Assembly (NCBI GenBank): GCA_963835525.1
Contig: CAWIFM010000004.1
Span: forward strand, 682,001-746,000
DNA length: 64,000 nt
Origin: DASSUW01 sp963835525
GTDB lineage: Bacteria; Actinomycetota; Thermoleophilia; Solirubrobacterales; Solirubrobacteraceae
Reading direction: 5' to 3'
Below the pieces are notes generated by a model. The model had not been told where the DNA came from. It searched no databases and was given only the letters and a program-made list of their open reading frames with translations. Shown here piece by piece: positions 41,937 to 50,603 of the stretch; within the stretch, counting starts at the first letter, position 1; each line of letters starts with the position of its first letter. Made by a program: the position numbers and the translations under genes.

Positions 41937-44900
41937 GTGACCATCGAACTGTGTGGCCATCTCTCGGTCAGCGTCGATGGACGCCGCCGGGAGGCCGATC
42001 TACCCGGCCGTCAAGGCCGTCTGGCGCTCGCCCATCTCGCGCTCAACCGCAAGGGCGGGGTCACTCGTGAGCGCTTGATCGCCGCGCTGTGGGGCGAGGA
42101 CGCCCCCGCCGGCCACGCGCAGGCGCTCAACGTCGTGCTGTCGAAGCTGCGGCGCGCGCTCGGCCCCGAGGTGATCGAGAACGCGGGCGAGCGCGCCGTG
42201 CAGCTCACCCCCTCCGCCACCGTCGACCTGGACACGGTGCAGCCCGCGCTCGATGAGGCGTTCGCGGCGCGCGACCGCGGCGACTGGCCGGCGGTGATCG
42301 ACGCGGCCGGGCGGGTGTCCGAGCCGGCCGACGCCGGTCTGCTGCCCGGCTACGAGGCGTCCTGGCTCGAGGACCCGCGGCGCCGGCTCGAGGAGCTCGG
42401 GCTGCAGGCGCGCGAGCTGCGCGGTGACGCGGGCCTGGCGGTGGGCGGCGCCGAGCTGGCGCCCGCCGAGCGTGCGGCGCAGGAGCTGGTGGACCTCGCG
42501 CCCTACCGGGAGAGCGGCTACCTCCTGCTGATGCGCGTGCGCGAGGCACAGGGCAACCTCGTCGAGGCGCTGCGCGTGCACGAGCGGCTGCGCACGCTGC
42601 TGCGGGACGAGCTGGGCGTCTCCCCCGGCCCGCAGGTGCAGGCCGAGTTCGAGCGCCTGCTCAAGGCCGAGCGCGCGGAGACCGCCCCCGCTCCGGAGCC
42701 GGTCGCTCCGCCGCCGCCGCCGCCGACAACGGACGGCCGGGGCTTCTTCGCCACCCGCAGCGGCGCCGCCTTCGTCGGCCGCCGCGGCGAGATCGACCGC
42801 CTGCGCGAGTACCTGGACCGGGCCACCGAGGGCAACCGCCAGCTCGTGCTGCTCGAGGGCGAGCCGGGGATCGGCAAGACGCGGCTGGCGATGGAGTTCA
42901 TGGAGCTGTGCGAGAGCGAGGGCTCGCTGGCGCTGTACGGCCGGTGCGACGCCGAGACCCTCGTGCCCTACCAGCCGTTCGTGGAGGCGCTGCGCCGCTA
43001 CGTGTCGCGCGCGCCCGAGCAGGCGGGCGCCTGGCGTGCCCAGCACGGGGCCGAGCTCGGCCGCGTGATCCCGGAGCTGGCGGGCGCGGGCGACACGCCC
43101 GGCGGCCCCGAGGAGGAGGAGCGCTACCGGCTCTTCGACGCCGTCTCCGAGGTCCTCAACGACATCGCGCGCCACCAGCCGGTGGTGCTCGTGCTCGACG
43201 ACCTGCACTGGGCCGACAAGCCGACGCTGCTGATGCTGCGCCAGATGGTCCGCGCGGCCGGCGAGTCGCCGCTGCTCATCGTGGCCACGATCCGCGACAC
43301 CGAGCGCCCGACGGCGCTGGTGGACATGCTCGTGCAGCTGCGCCGCGAGCACTACTTCGACCGGATCGAGCTGACCGGGCTCGACGAGGAGGATGCCACC
43401 GTCCTGATCGGCGAGTTCGGGCCGCAGGGCATGCCCGAGCACGTCAACCGGGCGCTGTGGGAGGAGACCAAGGGCAACCCGTTCTTCCTCGAGGAGATGG
43501 TGCGTCACCTCGGCACCACCTCGCCCAATCCGGAGGGCAACGGCTCGGCGTGGCCGCTCGAGCTGCCGGAGGGCATCCGCGAGGTCATCGGCCGCCGGCT
43601 GGCGACGCTGTCCGACCGCGCCGGCCAACTGCTCACCACCGCCGCCGTCATGGGCCGCGAGTTCCGGGTCGAGGTGCTCGAGGCGGTCAGCGAGCTCGAC
43701 GAGGACGAGCTCGACGAGGTGATCGAGGAGAGCGTCGGCGCGCACGTGATCGCCGAGGTGCCCGGCGTGTACGGGCGCTGCAGCTTCACCCATGCGCTGA
43801 TCCGCCAGACGCTCTATGACGGGCTCACCGCCACCCGCCGCGCGCGGCTCCACCTGCGCGTGGCCGAGGCGCTGGAGCAGCTCGACGCCGACTCCGCCGA
43901 GCTGGCCCACCACTTCTCGCTCGCCCCGCCCGCGCGCGGGGCGCCGAAGGCCGTCGAATACGCGGAGAGCGCCGCCCGGCGCGCGACCGGCGTGCTCGCC
44001 TACGAGGAGGCGGCACGCCTGTACGCCGTCGCGCTGGCCGCGCTCGAGCAGGCGCCCGACGGAGCCGAGCACCGCTGCCGGCTGCTGCTCGCCCTCGGCC
44101 ACGCCCAGACCAAGGCGGGCGACACGATCGAGGCGCACGGGACGTTCCGCGCCGCCGCCGACACGGCGCGCGCGCTCGGCTCGGCGCAGCTCCTCGCCCA
44201 GGCCGCGCTCGGCTACGGCGCGCCCGGCCAGATGGCCGGCGGGATCGTCGACGAGGAGCTCGTGCAGCTGCTCGAGGAGGCAATGGAGGCGGTCGGCGAC
44301 GACGAGCCGGCGCTGCGCTCCCGGCTGGTCGGGCGGCTGGCCATCGAGCTCAGCTTCTCCGAGGCGCGCGAGCGGCGCGCCGAGCTCAGCAGCCTGGCGG
44401 TCGAGCTCGCCCGCCAGGTGGGTGACCCGCGCGGGCTCGGCTTCGCGCTCGTGGCACGCCACTGGTCGCTGTGGGGCCCGGGCAACGTGCAGGAGCGCCT
44501 CGAGGCGGCCAACGACCTGCTCGGGCTGGCCGAGAGCTCGGGTGACGAGCGGCTCGCGATCGCCGGCCACCGCTGGCGGATGATCGACCTGCTGGAGCTC
44601 GGCGACACCGACGCGGTCGACATCGAGATCGACGCCTACGCGCGGATCGCCGAGAGCCGCCGCCGGCTCTCAGACTCGCTGTACGTGCACATCTACCGCG
44701 CGATGCGGCTGCTCCTGGCCGGCGAGTTCGACGCGGCGGAGGCCGAGGGCTACGCCGCCGTGTCGCTCGGCAACCGCGTGCAGGACCCCAACACCGGCAA
44801 CGCGACGCTGCTGCAGGCTTGCACGCTGCGGCGCGAGCGCGGCCGGCTCGATCGGCTCGAGGCCCCCGTGCGCGCCTACGCCGAGCGCTTCCACGCCATC

Positions 44901-45443
44901 CCGGGCTGGGTCTGCGTGCTCGCCCACCTGCTCGCTGACACCGGCCGCGGCGACGAGGCGCGCGAGATCCTCGACGGCTTCGCGGCCGACGGCTTCCGCG
45001 GCATCCCGCTCGACGGGATCTGGCTGGGCGCCGTCGGCTACCTGGCCGAGACGGCCGCCGTGCTGGGCGACGCGACGCACGCCCAGGTGCTGCACGACCT
45101 GCTCGAGCCGTACGCGGACCGCAACGTGGCGATCGGCTGGGCGTCGGCCTGCACGGGCTCGGCGGCGCGGCACCTCGGCCTGCTGGCCGACCTGCTCGGC
45201 AAGCGCAAGCAGGCGATCGCGCACTTCGAGACGGCTCTGGCCATGAACGAGCGCATGCGCGCGCGGCCGTGGGTCGCGCACACGCAGGTCGAGCTCGCGC
45301 GCGTGCTGTCGCAGCAGGCGGCGGGCCGCGAGCGCGCCGGCCAGCTGCTAGAGGCGGGCATCGCCGAGGCGCAGCGGCTGGGCATGCCCCGTCTAGTCGA
45401 GCGGGCCGAAGCCGTCCGATCGGGTGCCGCGGTCACCCCCTGA
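41937..45443 (+). CDS. Large BTAD-AAA ATPase transcriptional regulator with TPR repeats
   Basis: About 1168 residues. An OmpR-type winged helix (VTIELCGHLSVSVDGRRREA) and BTAD domain (to about 245) are followed by a Pro-rich linker and an AAA/STAND ATPase with Walker A LLEGEPGIGKTRLA and Walker B VLVLDDLHWAD. A long helical TPR-like region reaches the end. No LuxR HTH is present, so DNA binding is N-terminal. GTG 41937 is used here, but GGAGG at 41911-41915 sits 6 bases before an in-frame CTG at 41922, so the real start may be CTG; GTG 41844 is also in frame. It may control neighbouring glycogen and protease genes. Confidence 0.85.
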   Translation: MTIELCGHLSVSVDGRRREADLPGRQGRLALAHLALNRKGGVTRERLIAALWGEDAPAGHAQALNVVLSKLRRALGPEVIENAGERAVQLTPSATVDLDTVQPALDEAFAARDRGDWPAVIDAAGRVSEPADAGLLPGYEASWLEDPRRRLEELGLQARELRGDAGLAVGGAELAPAERAAQELVDLAPYRESGYLLLMRVREAQGNLVEALRVHERLRTLLRDELGVSPGPQVQAEFERLLKAERAETAPAPEPVAPPPPPPTTDGRGFFATRSGAAFVGRRGEIDRLREYLDRATEGNRQLVLLEGEPGIGKTRLAMEFMELCESEGSLALYGRCDAETLVPYQPFVEALRRYVSRAPEQAGAWRAQHGAELGRVIPELAGAGDTPGGPEEEERYRLFDAVSEVLNDIARHQPVVLVLDDLHWADKPTLLMLRQMVRAAGESPLLIVATIRDTERPTALVDMLVQLRREHYFDRIELTGLDEEDATVLIGEFGPQGMPEHVNRALWEETKGNPFFLEEMVRHLGTTSPNPEGNGSAWPLELPEGIREVIGRRLATLSDRAGQLLTTAAVMGREFRVEVLEAVSELDEDELDEVIEESVGAHVIAEVPGVYGRCSFTHALIRQTLYDGLTATRRARLHLRVAEALEQLDADSAELAHHFSLAPPARGAPKAVEYAESAARRATGVLAYEEAARLYAVALAALEQAPDGAEHRCRLLLALGHAQTKAGDTIEAHGTFRAAADTARALGSAQLLAQAALGYGAPGQMAGGIVDEELVQLLEEAMEAVGDDEPALRSRLVGRLAIELSFSEARERRAELSSLAVELARQVGDPRGLGFALVARHWSLWGPGNVQERLEAANDLLGLAESSGDERLAIAGHRWRMIDLLELGDTDAVDIEIDAYARIAESRRRLSDSLYVHIYRAMRLLLAGEFDAAEAEGYAAVSLGNRVQDPNTGNATLLQACTLRRERGRLDRLEAPVRAYAERFHAIPGWVCVLAHLLADTGRGDEAREILDGFAADGFRGIPLDGIWLGAVGYLAETAAVLGDATHAQVLHDLLEPYADRNVAIGWASACTGSAARHLGLLADLLGKRKQAIAHFETALAMNERMRARPWVAHTQVELARVLSQQAAGRERAGQLLEAGIAEAQRLGMPRLVERAEAVRSGAAVTP

Positions 45444-45491
45444 AAGGGGAGGAAGCGGCCTCATCGACGCCGCGTTCGCTACATAACAGGG

Positions 45492-47618
45492 GTGACCGCT
45501 GGTTCCTCCGACATCAACGCGGCCGTCGACGCGCTGCGCTCGCGGCTGCCAGAGCCGCTCGCGCCGCTCGCGGACCTCGCCTACAACTACCGCTGGTCGT
45601 GGACGCCCGGCGGCCCTGAGCTCCTCTCCTCCGTCGACCCCCGGCGCTGGGAGCTCTGCCTCGGCAACCCCGTCCGCCTGATCGAGGAGACGGCGCCCAG
45701 CCGGCTCGCCGAGCTGGCGAGCGACGACGACTTCCTCGCCCGCCTGGCGGACCTCCACGCTGCCGTGACGGCGAGGGTGTCCGAGCCGCTGCTCACCGAG
45801 CCGGTGACGGAGGACAACCCGGCCGCCTTCTTCTGCGCCGAGTTCGCGATCCACAAGTCGCTGCCCGTCTACTCGGGCGGGCTCGGCGTGCTGGCCGGCG
45901 ACATCCTCAAGGAGGCGTCCGACATGGGGCTGCCGCTCGTCGGCATCGGCCTCATGTACCGCCACGGCTACTTCCGCCAGCGGATCGACGCGTCCGGCTG
46001 GCAGCACGAGTACTGGGTCGAGACCGACCCGGAGCGTACGCCGGCGGCGCTGATCAAGGGCGACGGCGGCAAGCCGCTGTGCGTCGAGGTGCCGATCGGC
46101 GAGCGCACGGTCGTCGCCCAGGTCTGGCGCGTGAACGTCGGCCGCGTGCCGCTCCTGCTGCTCGACGCCGACCGCCCCGAGAACGACCTCACCGATCGCT
46201 GGATCACTTCTCGGCTCTACGTGGGCGACCCGGGCGTGCGGCTCGGCCAGTACGCGCTGCTCGGCATCGGCGGCGTGCGGGTGCTGGATGCGCTCGGGAT
46301 CGAGCCGGGCGTCGTGCACCTCAACGAGGGCCACGCCGCGATGGCGTGCCTGGAGCTGGCGCGCACCTCCGACTTCGAGAGCGTCCGCCAGCGCACCGTG
46401 TTCACCACGCACACGCCGGTCCCGGCCGGCAACGACACCTACCCGGCCGCGCAGATGGCCGAGGCGCTCGCCGGCATCGCGTCGGAGATGGGCGTCGACG
46501 CCGACTCGCTGGTGCGCAGTGGGCGAACGCATCCCGAGGAGAGCGCGGAGCCGTTCGGCGTCACCCAGTTCGCGCTGCGCTCGTCGCGGATCGCCAACGG
46601 CGTGAGCGCCCGCCACGGCGAGGTGGCGCGCGAGATGTGGCAGGAGCTGTGGCCGGACCGGCCGGTCGACGAGGTGCCGATCACGCACGTCACCAACGGG
46701 GCCCACATCCCGACCTGGATCGGCGGGCCGATGCGCGAGCTGCTCGACCGCCACTTCGGCGACGACTGGGTCGACCGCGCGGTCGACCCGTCGACGTGGG
46801 ATCCGGTCGACCAGATCCCCGCGCGCGAGCTGTGGGACGCCCGCGCCGCCCAGCGCGCCGAGCTGATCGACGTCGTCCGCGAGCGGTCGGTCATGGACCG
46901 GCTCGGCCGCGGCGACACGGCCGACTACGTGCGCGCGGCGGTGAGCGCTCTGGATCCGAACGTGCTGACGATCGGCTTCGCGAGGCGGGTGGCGACCTAC
47001 AAGCGGCTCGACCTGCTGCTGCGCGACGTCGACCGCGCGCTGGCGCTGCTGTCCGACGACGAGCGGCCGGTGCAGCTCATCCTGGCCGGCAAGGCGCACC
47101 CGAAGGACGACGACGGCAAGCGGCTCGTCCAGCGCCTGTTCGAGATGAAGGGCCACTTCGCGGTCGGCCGCCGGGTGGTCTACCTCGACGACTACGACCT
47201 GGCGCTGGGCGCCGCGATGGTGCGCGGCTGCGACATCTGGGTCAACGTCCCGCGGCCGCCGCTGGAGGCCAGCGGCACGAGCGGCATCAAGTCGGCCATG
47301 AACGGCGGCCTGCAGCTCTCCGTGCTCGACGGCTGGTGGCCGGAGGCGTACGACGGCACGAACGGCTGGGCGATCTCAGGCGAGGTCGACAACGACCACG
47401 GCGCGCAGGACTGGCGCCACGCCGACGAGCTCTACCGGCTGCTGACCGACGAGGCCGTGCCGACGTTCTACTCGCGTGGTGAGGACGGGCTGCCGCAGGC
47501 GTGGATCGACATGGTCCGCAACTCCCTGCGCACGATCGGGCCGAACTTCGGCGCGGGCCGGATGGTGCGCGACTACGCGGAGAAGATCTACCCGGCGCAC
47601 GTGGGGGCGCGGGCGTAG
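45492..47618 (+). CDS. glgP: Alpha-glucan (glycogen) phosphorylase, GT35
   Basis: A 708-residue cytosolic enzyme from GTG 45492 that releases glucose 1-phosphate from glycogen or maltodextrin. It begins with a domain typical of the actinobacterial/thermophilic type (LAPLADLAYNYRWSWTPGGP). It has AFFCAEFAIHKSLPVYSGGL and VVHLNEGHAAMACLELAR, then the C-terminal PLP site EASGTSGIKSAMNGGLQLSV with the Lys. This shorter type (about 700) differs from E. coli GlgP (about 815). It lies 48 bases after the BTAD regulator and is followed by an EVE-like gene overlapping its stop. Confidence 0.95.
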   Translation: MTAGSSDINAAVDALRSRLPEPLAPLADLAYNYRWSWTPGGPELLSSVDPRRWELCLGNPVRLIEETAPSRLAELASDDDFLARLADLHAAVTARVSEPLLTEPVTEDNPAAFFCAEFAIHKSLPVYSGGLGVLAGDILKEASDMGLPLVGIGLMYRHGYFRQRIDASGWQHEYWVETDPERTPAALIKGDGGKPLCVEVPIGERTVVAQVWRVNVGRVPLLLLDADRPENDLTDRWITSRLYVGDPGVRLGQYALLGIGGVRVLDALGIEPGVVHLNEGHAAMACLELARTSDFESVRQRTVFTTHTPVPAGNDTYPAAQMAEALAGIASEMGVDADSLVRSGRTHPEESAEPFGVTQFALRSSRIANGVSARHGEVAREMWQELWPDRPVDEVPITHVTNGAHIPTWIGGPMRELLDRHFGDDWVDRAVDPSTWDPVDQIPARELWDARAAQRAELIDVVRERSVMDRLGRGDTADYVRAAVSALDPNVLTIGFARRVATYKRLDLLLRDVDRALALLSDDERPVQLILAGKAHPKDDDGKRLVQRLFEMKGHFAVGRRVVYLDDYDLALGAAMVRGCDIWVNVPRPPLEASGTSGIKSAMNGGLQLSVLDGWWPEAYDGTNGWAISGEVDNDHGAQDWRHADELYRLLTDEAVPTFYSRGEDGLPQAWIDMVRNSLRTIGPNFGAGRMVRDYAEKIYPAHVGARA

Positions 47619-48013
47619 CGTTCTGGCTCAAGGCGGTCGGGCACGCGCGCGGGCCTCTCGCTGAGCGCTGGCTCGACGAGCGCCCGGAGCTCCTGCACCG
47701 GACCGGCTTCCCGCGCCGGCCGCGGATCGTGGCCGGCGACCGGCTGGTCCTCTACGCCTCGGTCTGGCGCCGCGTGTTCGCCGTGTGCGAGGTGATCGGC
47801 GACCCGGTCGCGCGCGATCACCCGCGCTGGCCGTGGATCGTCGAGATCGAGACGTTGCTGGTGGTGCCGGTGCTCGACGCGGCCCCGCCGGTCGAGGCGA
47901 TCGGGGTGGCGGCGCGGTCGATGTCGCAGCAGTCGCACATCCGGCTGCTGCCGGAGCACTACGACCGGGCGGTAGACGCGATCGCGTCGGTGGCGCGAAC
48001 TTCGGCAGGGTAG
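47615..48013 (+). CDS. EVE/PUA-like domain protein, start codon unclear
   Basis: The conserved protein begins VAFWLKAVGHARGPLAERWL and continues with RIVAGDRLVLYASVWRRVFA and CEVIGDP, an EVE-like (PUA-fold) pattern; about 132 residues. No ATG, GTG or TTG starts the homologous part. The codon at the expected place is GTA (47615), overlapping the glgP stop, so either a non-standard start, a base error (GTA for GTG), or a start at ATG 47501 inside glgP. EVE domains bind modified nucleobases in DNA or RNA. It is convergent with the MerR gene. Confidence 0.65.
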   Translation, partial: VAFWLKAVGHARGPLAERWLDERPELLHRTGFPRRPRIVAGDRLVLYASVWRRVFAVCEVIGDPVARDHPRWPWIVEIETLLVVPVLDAAPPVEAIGVAARSMSQQSHIRLLPEHYDRAVDAIASVARTSAG

Positions 48014-48040
48014 GGAGGCGGTGATTTCGGCGGTTTCGGG

Positions 48041-48089
48041 GAAGCGTCCTGACTATGGGTCGCCTGACGACCCGAGGGCAGGACGCTTC
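48041..48089. terminator. Nested hairpin between convergent genes
   Basis: GAAGCGTCCTG (48041-48051) is perfectly complementary to CAGGACGCTTC (48079-48089). Inside it GGGTCG (48057-48062) pairs with CGACCC (48068-48073). The region lies between the convergent EVE-like and MerR genes and can act as a bidirectional terminator. There is no T tract, so this is structural inference only. Confidence 0.5.
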
Positions 48090-48122
48090 GAGGAACCGGC
48101 GCCGCCGGCCTCCCCAGCTCCC

Positions 48123-48496
48123 CTACCCAGCCGCAGTTGACGTTCGCTCGCGGTAGAGGCCGATCTTGTAGTCGACGAGCTCGAGGTTGCGCTCAATGCT
48201 GGCGAGCTGCTCCAGGACCCGCTCGCGGTGAGCCTCCAGCAGCGCGAGCCGCTGGTCCTCGTTCCCCTCGCCTGCGCGCACCAGCTCGGCGTACTCGCGG
48301 ATGGCGCGAATCGGCATGCCGGTCGCCCGCAGACGGGTGACCATGACGACCCACTCGATGTCCTCCTCGGTGAAGCGCCGGTGGCCGGCGCCGTTCCGGT
48401 CGACGCGCGCGAGCAGTCCCGCGCGCTCGTAGTAGCGCAGCGTGTGGGCGCTGACGCCGGCCGCCGCGGCCGCCTCGGCGAGGTGGGGATGGCCAT
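48123..48496 (-). CDS. MerR-family regulator, frameshifted near its start (about 48485)
   Basis: The MerR domain reads LAEAAAAAGVSAHTLRYYER, AGLLARVDRNGAGHRRFTEE, DIEWVVMVTRLRATGMPIRA and ends in a dimer helix with YKIGLYRERTSTAAG. Its frame has no start codon upstream because a TGA precedes it. ATG 48496 (MAIP) is one base out, which one missing C in the CCCC run near 48485 explains. Repaired length is 124 residues. It would act as activator or repressor of the divergent aldo-keto reductase through the palindrome at 48514-48531. Confidence 0.82.
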
Positions 48497-48509
48497 GTCA
48501 GAAGCCTAC

Positions 48510-48540
48510 TTGACTTAGAGCGCGCTCTAAGGCCTACGGT
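48510..48540 (+). promoter_or_regulatory. MerR-type promoter with 19-bp spacer and perfect palindrome
   Basis: TTGACT at 48510-48515 (-35) and TACGGT at 48535-48540 (-10) are separated by 19 bases, the unusual spacing of MerR-activated promoters. The 18-base perfect palindrome CTTAGAGCGCGCTCTAAG covers 48514-48531. It is 8 bases upstream of the aldo-keto reductase start, so transcription would start at or next to the ATG. Confidence 0.8.
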
Positions 48541-48547
48541 GAATGGC

Positions 48548-49532
48548 ATGGAGCAACGACAACTGGGAACCAGCGGACTCACCGTGTCCGCCCTCGGCCT
48601 CGGCTGCATGGGCATGTCCGCCTTCTACGGCGAGACCGACACCGACGAGTCGATCGCCACCCTGCACCGGGCGATCGAGCTCGGCATCACCTTCTTCGAC
48701 ACCGCCGAGCTCTACGGCCCGCACGACAACGAGGAGCTGCTCGGGCGCGCGCTCGCCGGCCGCCGCGACGAGGTCGTCATCGCGACCAAGTTCGGCGTCA
48801 AGCCGAAGGCCGACGGCCCCGCCGGGCGCAGCCTCGACGGCACGCCGGAGAACGTCCGGCAGTCGCTCGAGGGCTCGCTCAAGCGGCTCGAGCACCGACC
48901 ATGTCGACCTCTACTACCAGCACCGCATGGACCCGGACACGCCGATCGAGGAGACCGTCGGCGCGCTGGCCGAGCTGGTGCAGGAGGGCAAGATCCGCCA
49001 CATCGGGCTCAGCGAGGCGGCGCCCGACACGATCCGGCGCGCCCACGCCGTCCACCCCGTCGCGGCGGTCCAGAGCGAGTACTCGCTGTTCAGCCGCGAC
49101 GTCGAGGACGAGGTGCTCCCGACGCTGCGCGAGCTGGGCATCGGCCTCGTCGCCTACTCCCCGCTCGGGCGCGGGTTCCTCTCCGGGCGCTTCAGCTCGG
49201 CGAACGAGCTCGACGCCGACGACTGGCGCCGGACCCAGCCGCGCTTCCAGGGCGAGAACGCCGAGCGCAACCTCGAGCTGGCGAGCGCGGTCGCCGACCT
49301 GGCGACCGAGAAGGGCATCCCGCCCGCCCAGCTCGCGCTCGCGTGGGTGCTCGCCCAGGGCGACGAGATCGTCCCGATCCCGGGCACCAAGCGCCGGAGC
49401 TACCTCGAGCAGAACGCCGGGGCGCTCGTCGTCGAGCTCTCCGACGACGACCTCGCCCGCATCGGCGACGCGATCGGCGAGCCCGCCGGGACGCGCTACG
49501 ACTCGGGCTCCATGCAGTCGCTCAACCGTTGA
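48548..49532 (+). CDS. Aldo-keto reductase, frameshifted at about 48891
   Basis: From ATG 48548: the N-terminus MEQRQLGTSGLTVSALGLGC, FFDTAELYGPHDNEELLGRA and VVIATKFGVKPK are typical, with catalytic D and Y. At 48891 an extra A breaks the frame (RLE instead of RLG), and the second frame continues DHVDLYYQHRMDPDTPIEET, YSPLGRGFLSGRF and IVPIPGTKRRSYLEQN, the NADPH-binding end. Repaired length is 327 residues, as for the AKR13-like family. It reduces carbonyls (such as methylglyoxal-type aldehydes) with NADPH and is controlled by the divergent MerR protein. Confidence 0.85.
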
Positions 49533-49728
49533 CGCGGCGCTCGTTGCCGCGCTTGAAGTTGCCCGTCGCCTTGGCGAGCAGGAGCTGTGCCTGCTCGCCG
49601 TCGGCGCCGGCGAGCGCGGAAGCGAGCTGGGCGGCCTTGGCGCCGGCGACCGTGACCACGTGGCGGCCGTGGAAGGTGACGAAGACGCGGCCGTCCTTGG
49701 TCACGCGGTAGCCGAACTGGTCCGTCAA
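49522..49728 (-). CDS. Small protein of unknown function, coupled to the upstream gene
   Basis: A 68-residue protein (MTDQFGYRVTKDGRVFVTFH, then RHVVTVAGAKAAQLASALAG, ending GNFKRGNERRVNG). The start is TTG 49728, overlapping the TGA of the upstream gene, so it is read by coupling. The pattern suggests a compact alpha/beta protein with a basic tail. Family unknown. It overlaps the end of the aldo-keto reductase gene by 11 bases. Confidence 0.65.
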   Translation of the reverse strand: MTDQFGYRVTKDGRVFVTFHGRHVVTVAGAKAAQLASALAGADGEQAQLLLAKATGNFKRGNERRVNG

Positions 49729-50186
49729 CGGCCCAGCGTGCGCAGCAGGCCCGGCGTGCGGGTCTGGAGCTGGGCGATCAGCTCGCGGACCGCGGCCAGG
49801 CCGGCGCGCAGCTCGGCGTCCCCGACCTCGACCGGCATCATCGAGTCCTGCAGGTGGGCGAGGATCTCGTCGGCGTCCTCGACCGCCTCGGTCGCGCGCT
49901 CGAGGAAGCCGCGCACGCCCTGCGACGGCAGGCCGGCCGACGCGGGCTCGAACGTGCGGCCGGGCTCGCCGACGCGCTCGGCGAAGCCGGAGTGGACGCG
50001 CCGGGCGCGGCCGTAGGCGAGTTGGGCCGGCCGGAAGAGCTGCTCCTCGAGCCGGTCGGCGGTGTTGGTGTCGAGCTGCTCGTAGGCGGCGCCCAGCGCC
50101 GCGAGCGCGACGCCGAGCTCGTCGGTCGCCTCGGCGACCCGGTCGAGTAGGTCGCGGCGCGCGTCGCTGGTCTTGTACGTCATCAC
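49725..50186 (-). CDS. Helical protein of unknown function
   Basis: A 153-residue protein, nearly all alpha-helical with heptad-like charged and leucine spacing (RRDLLDRVAEATDELGVALA, FLERATEAVEDADEILAHLQ). It probably forms a coiled-coil bundle. No signal peptide or catalytic motif. Co-transcribed with the 68-residue protein downstream. It is divergent from the ArsR gene, 74 bases away, whose operators lie in this gap. Confidence 0.7.
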   Translation of the reverse strand: MMTYKTSDARRDLLDRVAEATDELGVALAALGAAYEQLDTNTADRLEEQLFRPAQLAYGRARRVHSGFAERVGEPGRTFEPASAGLPSQGVRGFLERATEAVEDADEILAHLQDSMMPVEVGDAELRAGLAAVRELIAQLQTRTPGLLRTLGR

Positions 50187-50212
50187 GGCTCAGCGTAATG
50201 ACCGCCCGATAC

Positions 50213-50266
50213 TCAAGTAGTCGCTTGACTTTCCCGGCGACGCCTGGAACACTCAAGCAAGTGCTT
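50213..50266. promoter_or_regulatory. Two ArsR-type inverted repeats before and over the ArsR start
   Basis: TCAAG-N6-CTTGA at 50213-50228 and AAGCA-AG-TGCTT at 50255-50266 share the larger pattern ACTCAAG followed by GCTT, in two copies 40 bases apart (50211 and 50251). The second overlaps GTG 50261. This arrangement suits autoregulation by the ArsR protein, possibly also of the divergent gene. Confidence 0.6.
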
Positions 50267-50587
50267 AACCAAAGCGCCCCACTCGACCGGGTCTTCCACG
50301 CCCTCGCCGATCCCAGCCGTCGCCTGATGGTCGACCGGCTGACCCGCGGGCCGGCGTCGGTCAGCGAGCTGGCGCGGCCGCTGGACATGTCGCTCGCGGC
50401 CGTCGTACAGCACGTGCAGGTGCTCGAGGCGAGTGGGCTCGTCCGCTCCGAGAAGGTCGGCCGCGTGCGCACCTGCACGATCGAGCCCGACACGCTGAGA
50501 AGCGCGGAGCGGTGGATCGAAGAACGGCGGACCAGCTGGGAACACCGCCTCGACCGGCTCGGCGGCTTTCTCGCCGAGCACCCCTGA
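50261..50587 (+). CDS. ArsR-family transcriptional regulator
   Basis: A 108-residue winged-helix protein from GTG 50261 with the family pattern DRVFHALADPSRRLMVDRLT, LDMSLAAVVQHVQVLEASGL and the wing VRSEKVGRVRTCTIEPDTLR. No cysteine metal site is present, so it is of the non-metal type often found with SRPBCC proteins. It heads an operon with the SRPBCC gene (16-base gap) and the DHFR-like reductase gene, and probably represses it through the two inverted repeats at its start. Confidence 0.9.
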   Translation: MLNQSAPLDRVFHALADPSRRLMVDRLTRGPASVSELARPLDMSLAAVVQHVQVLEASGLVRSEKVGRVRTCTIEPDTLRSAERWIEERRTSWEHRLDRLGGFLAEHP

Positions 50588-50603
50588 GAAGGAGCTCCTC
50601 CCC

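Noticed and set aside
42000..44570. Long open frame of 856 codons antisense to the BTAD regulator
   Set aside because: High GC opens antisense frames by chance; composition is low-complexity Arg/Leu/Gln and it mirrors a clear regulator on the other strand.
45393..47156. 587-codon antisense frame under glgP
   Set aside because: Same compositional shadow pattern, without motifs, opposite a certain glycogen phosphorylase.
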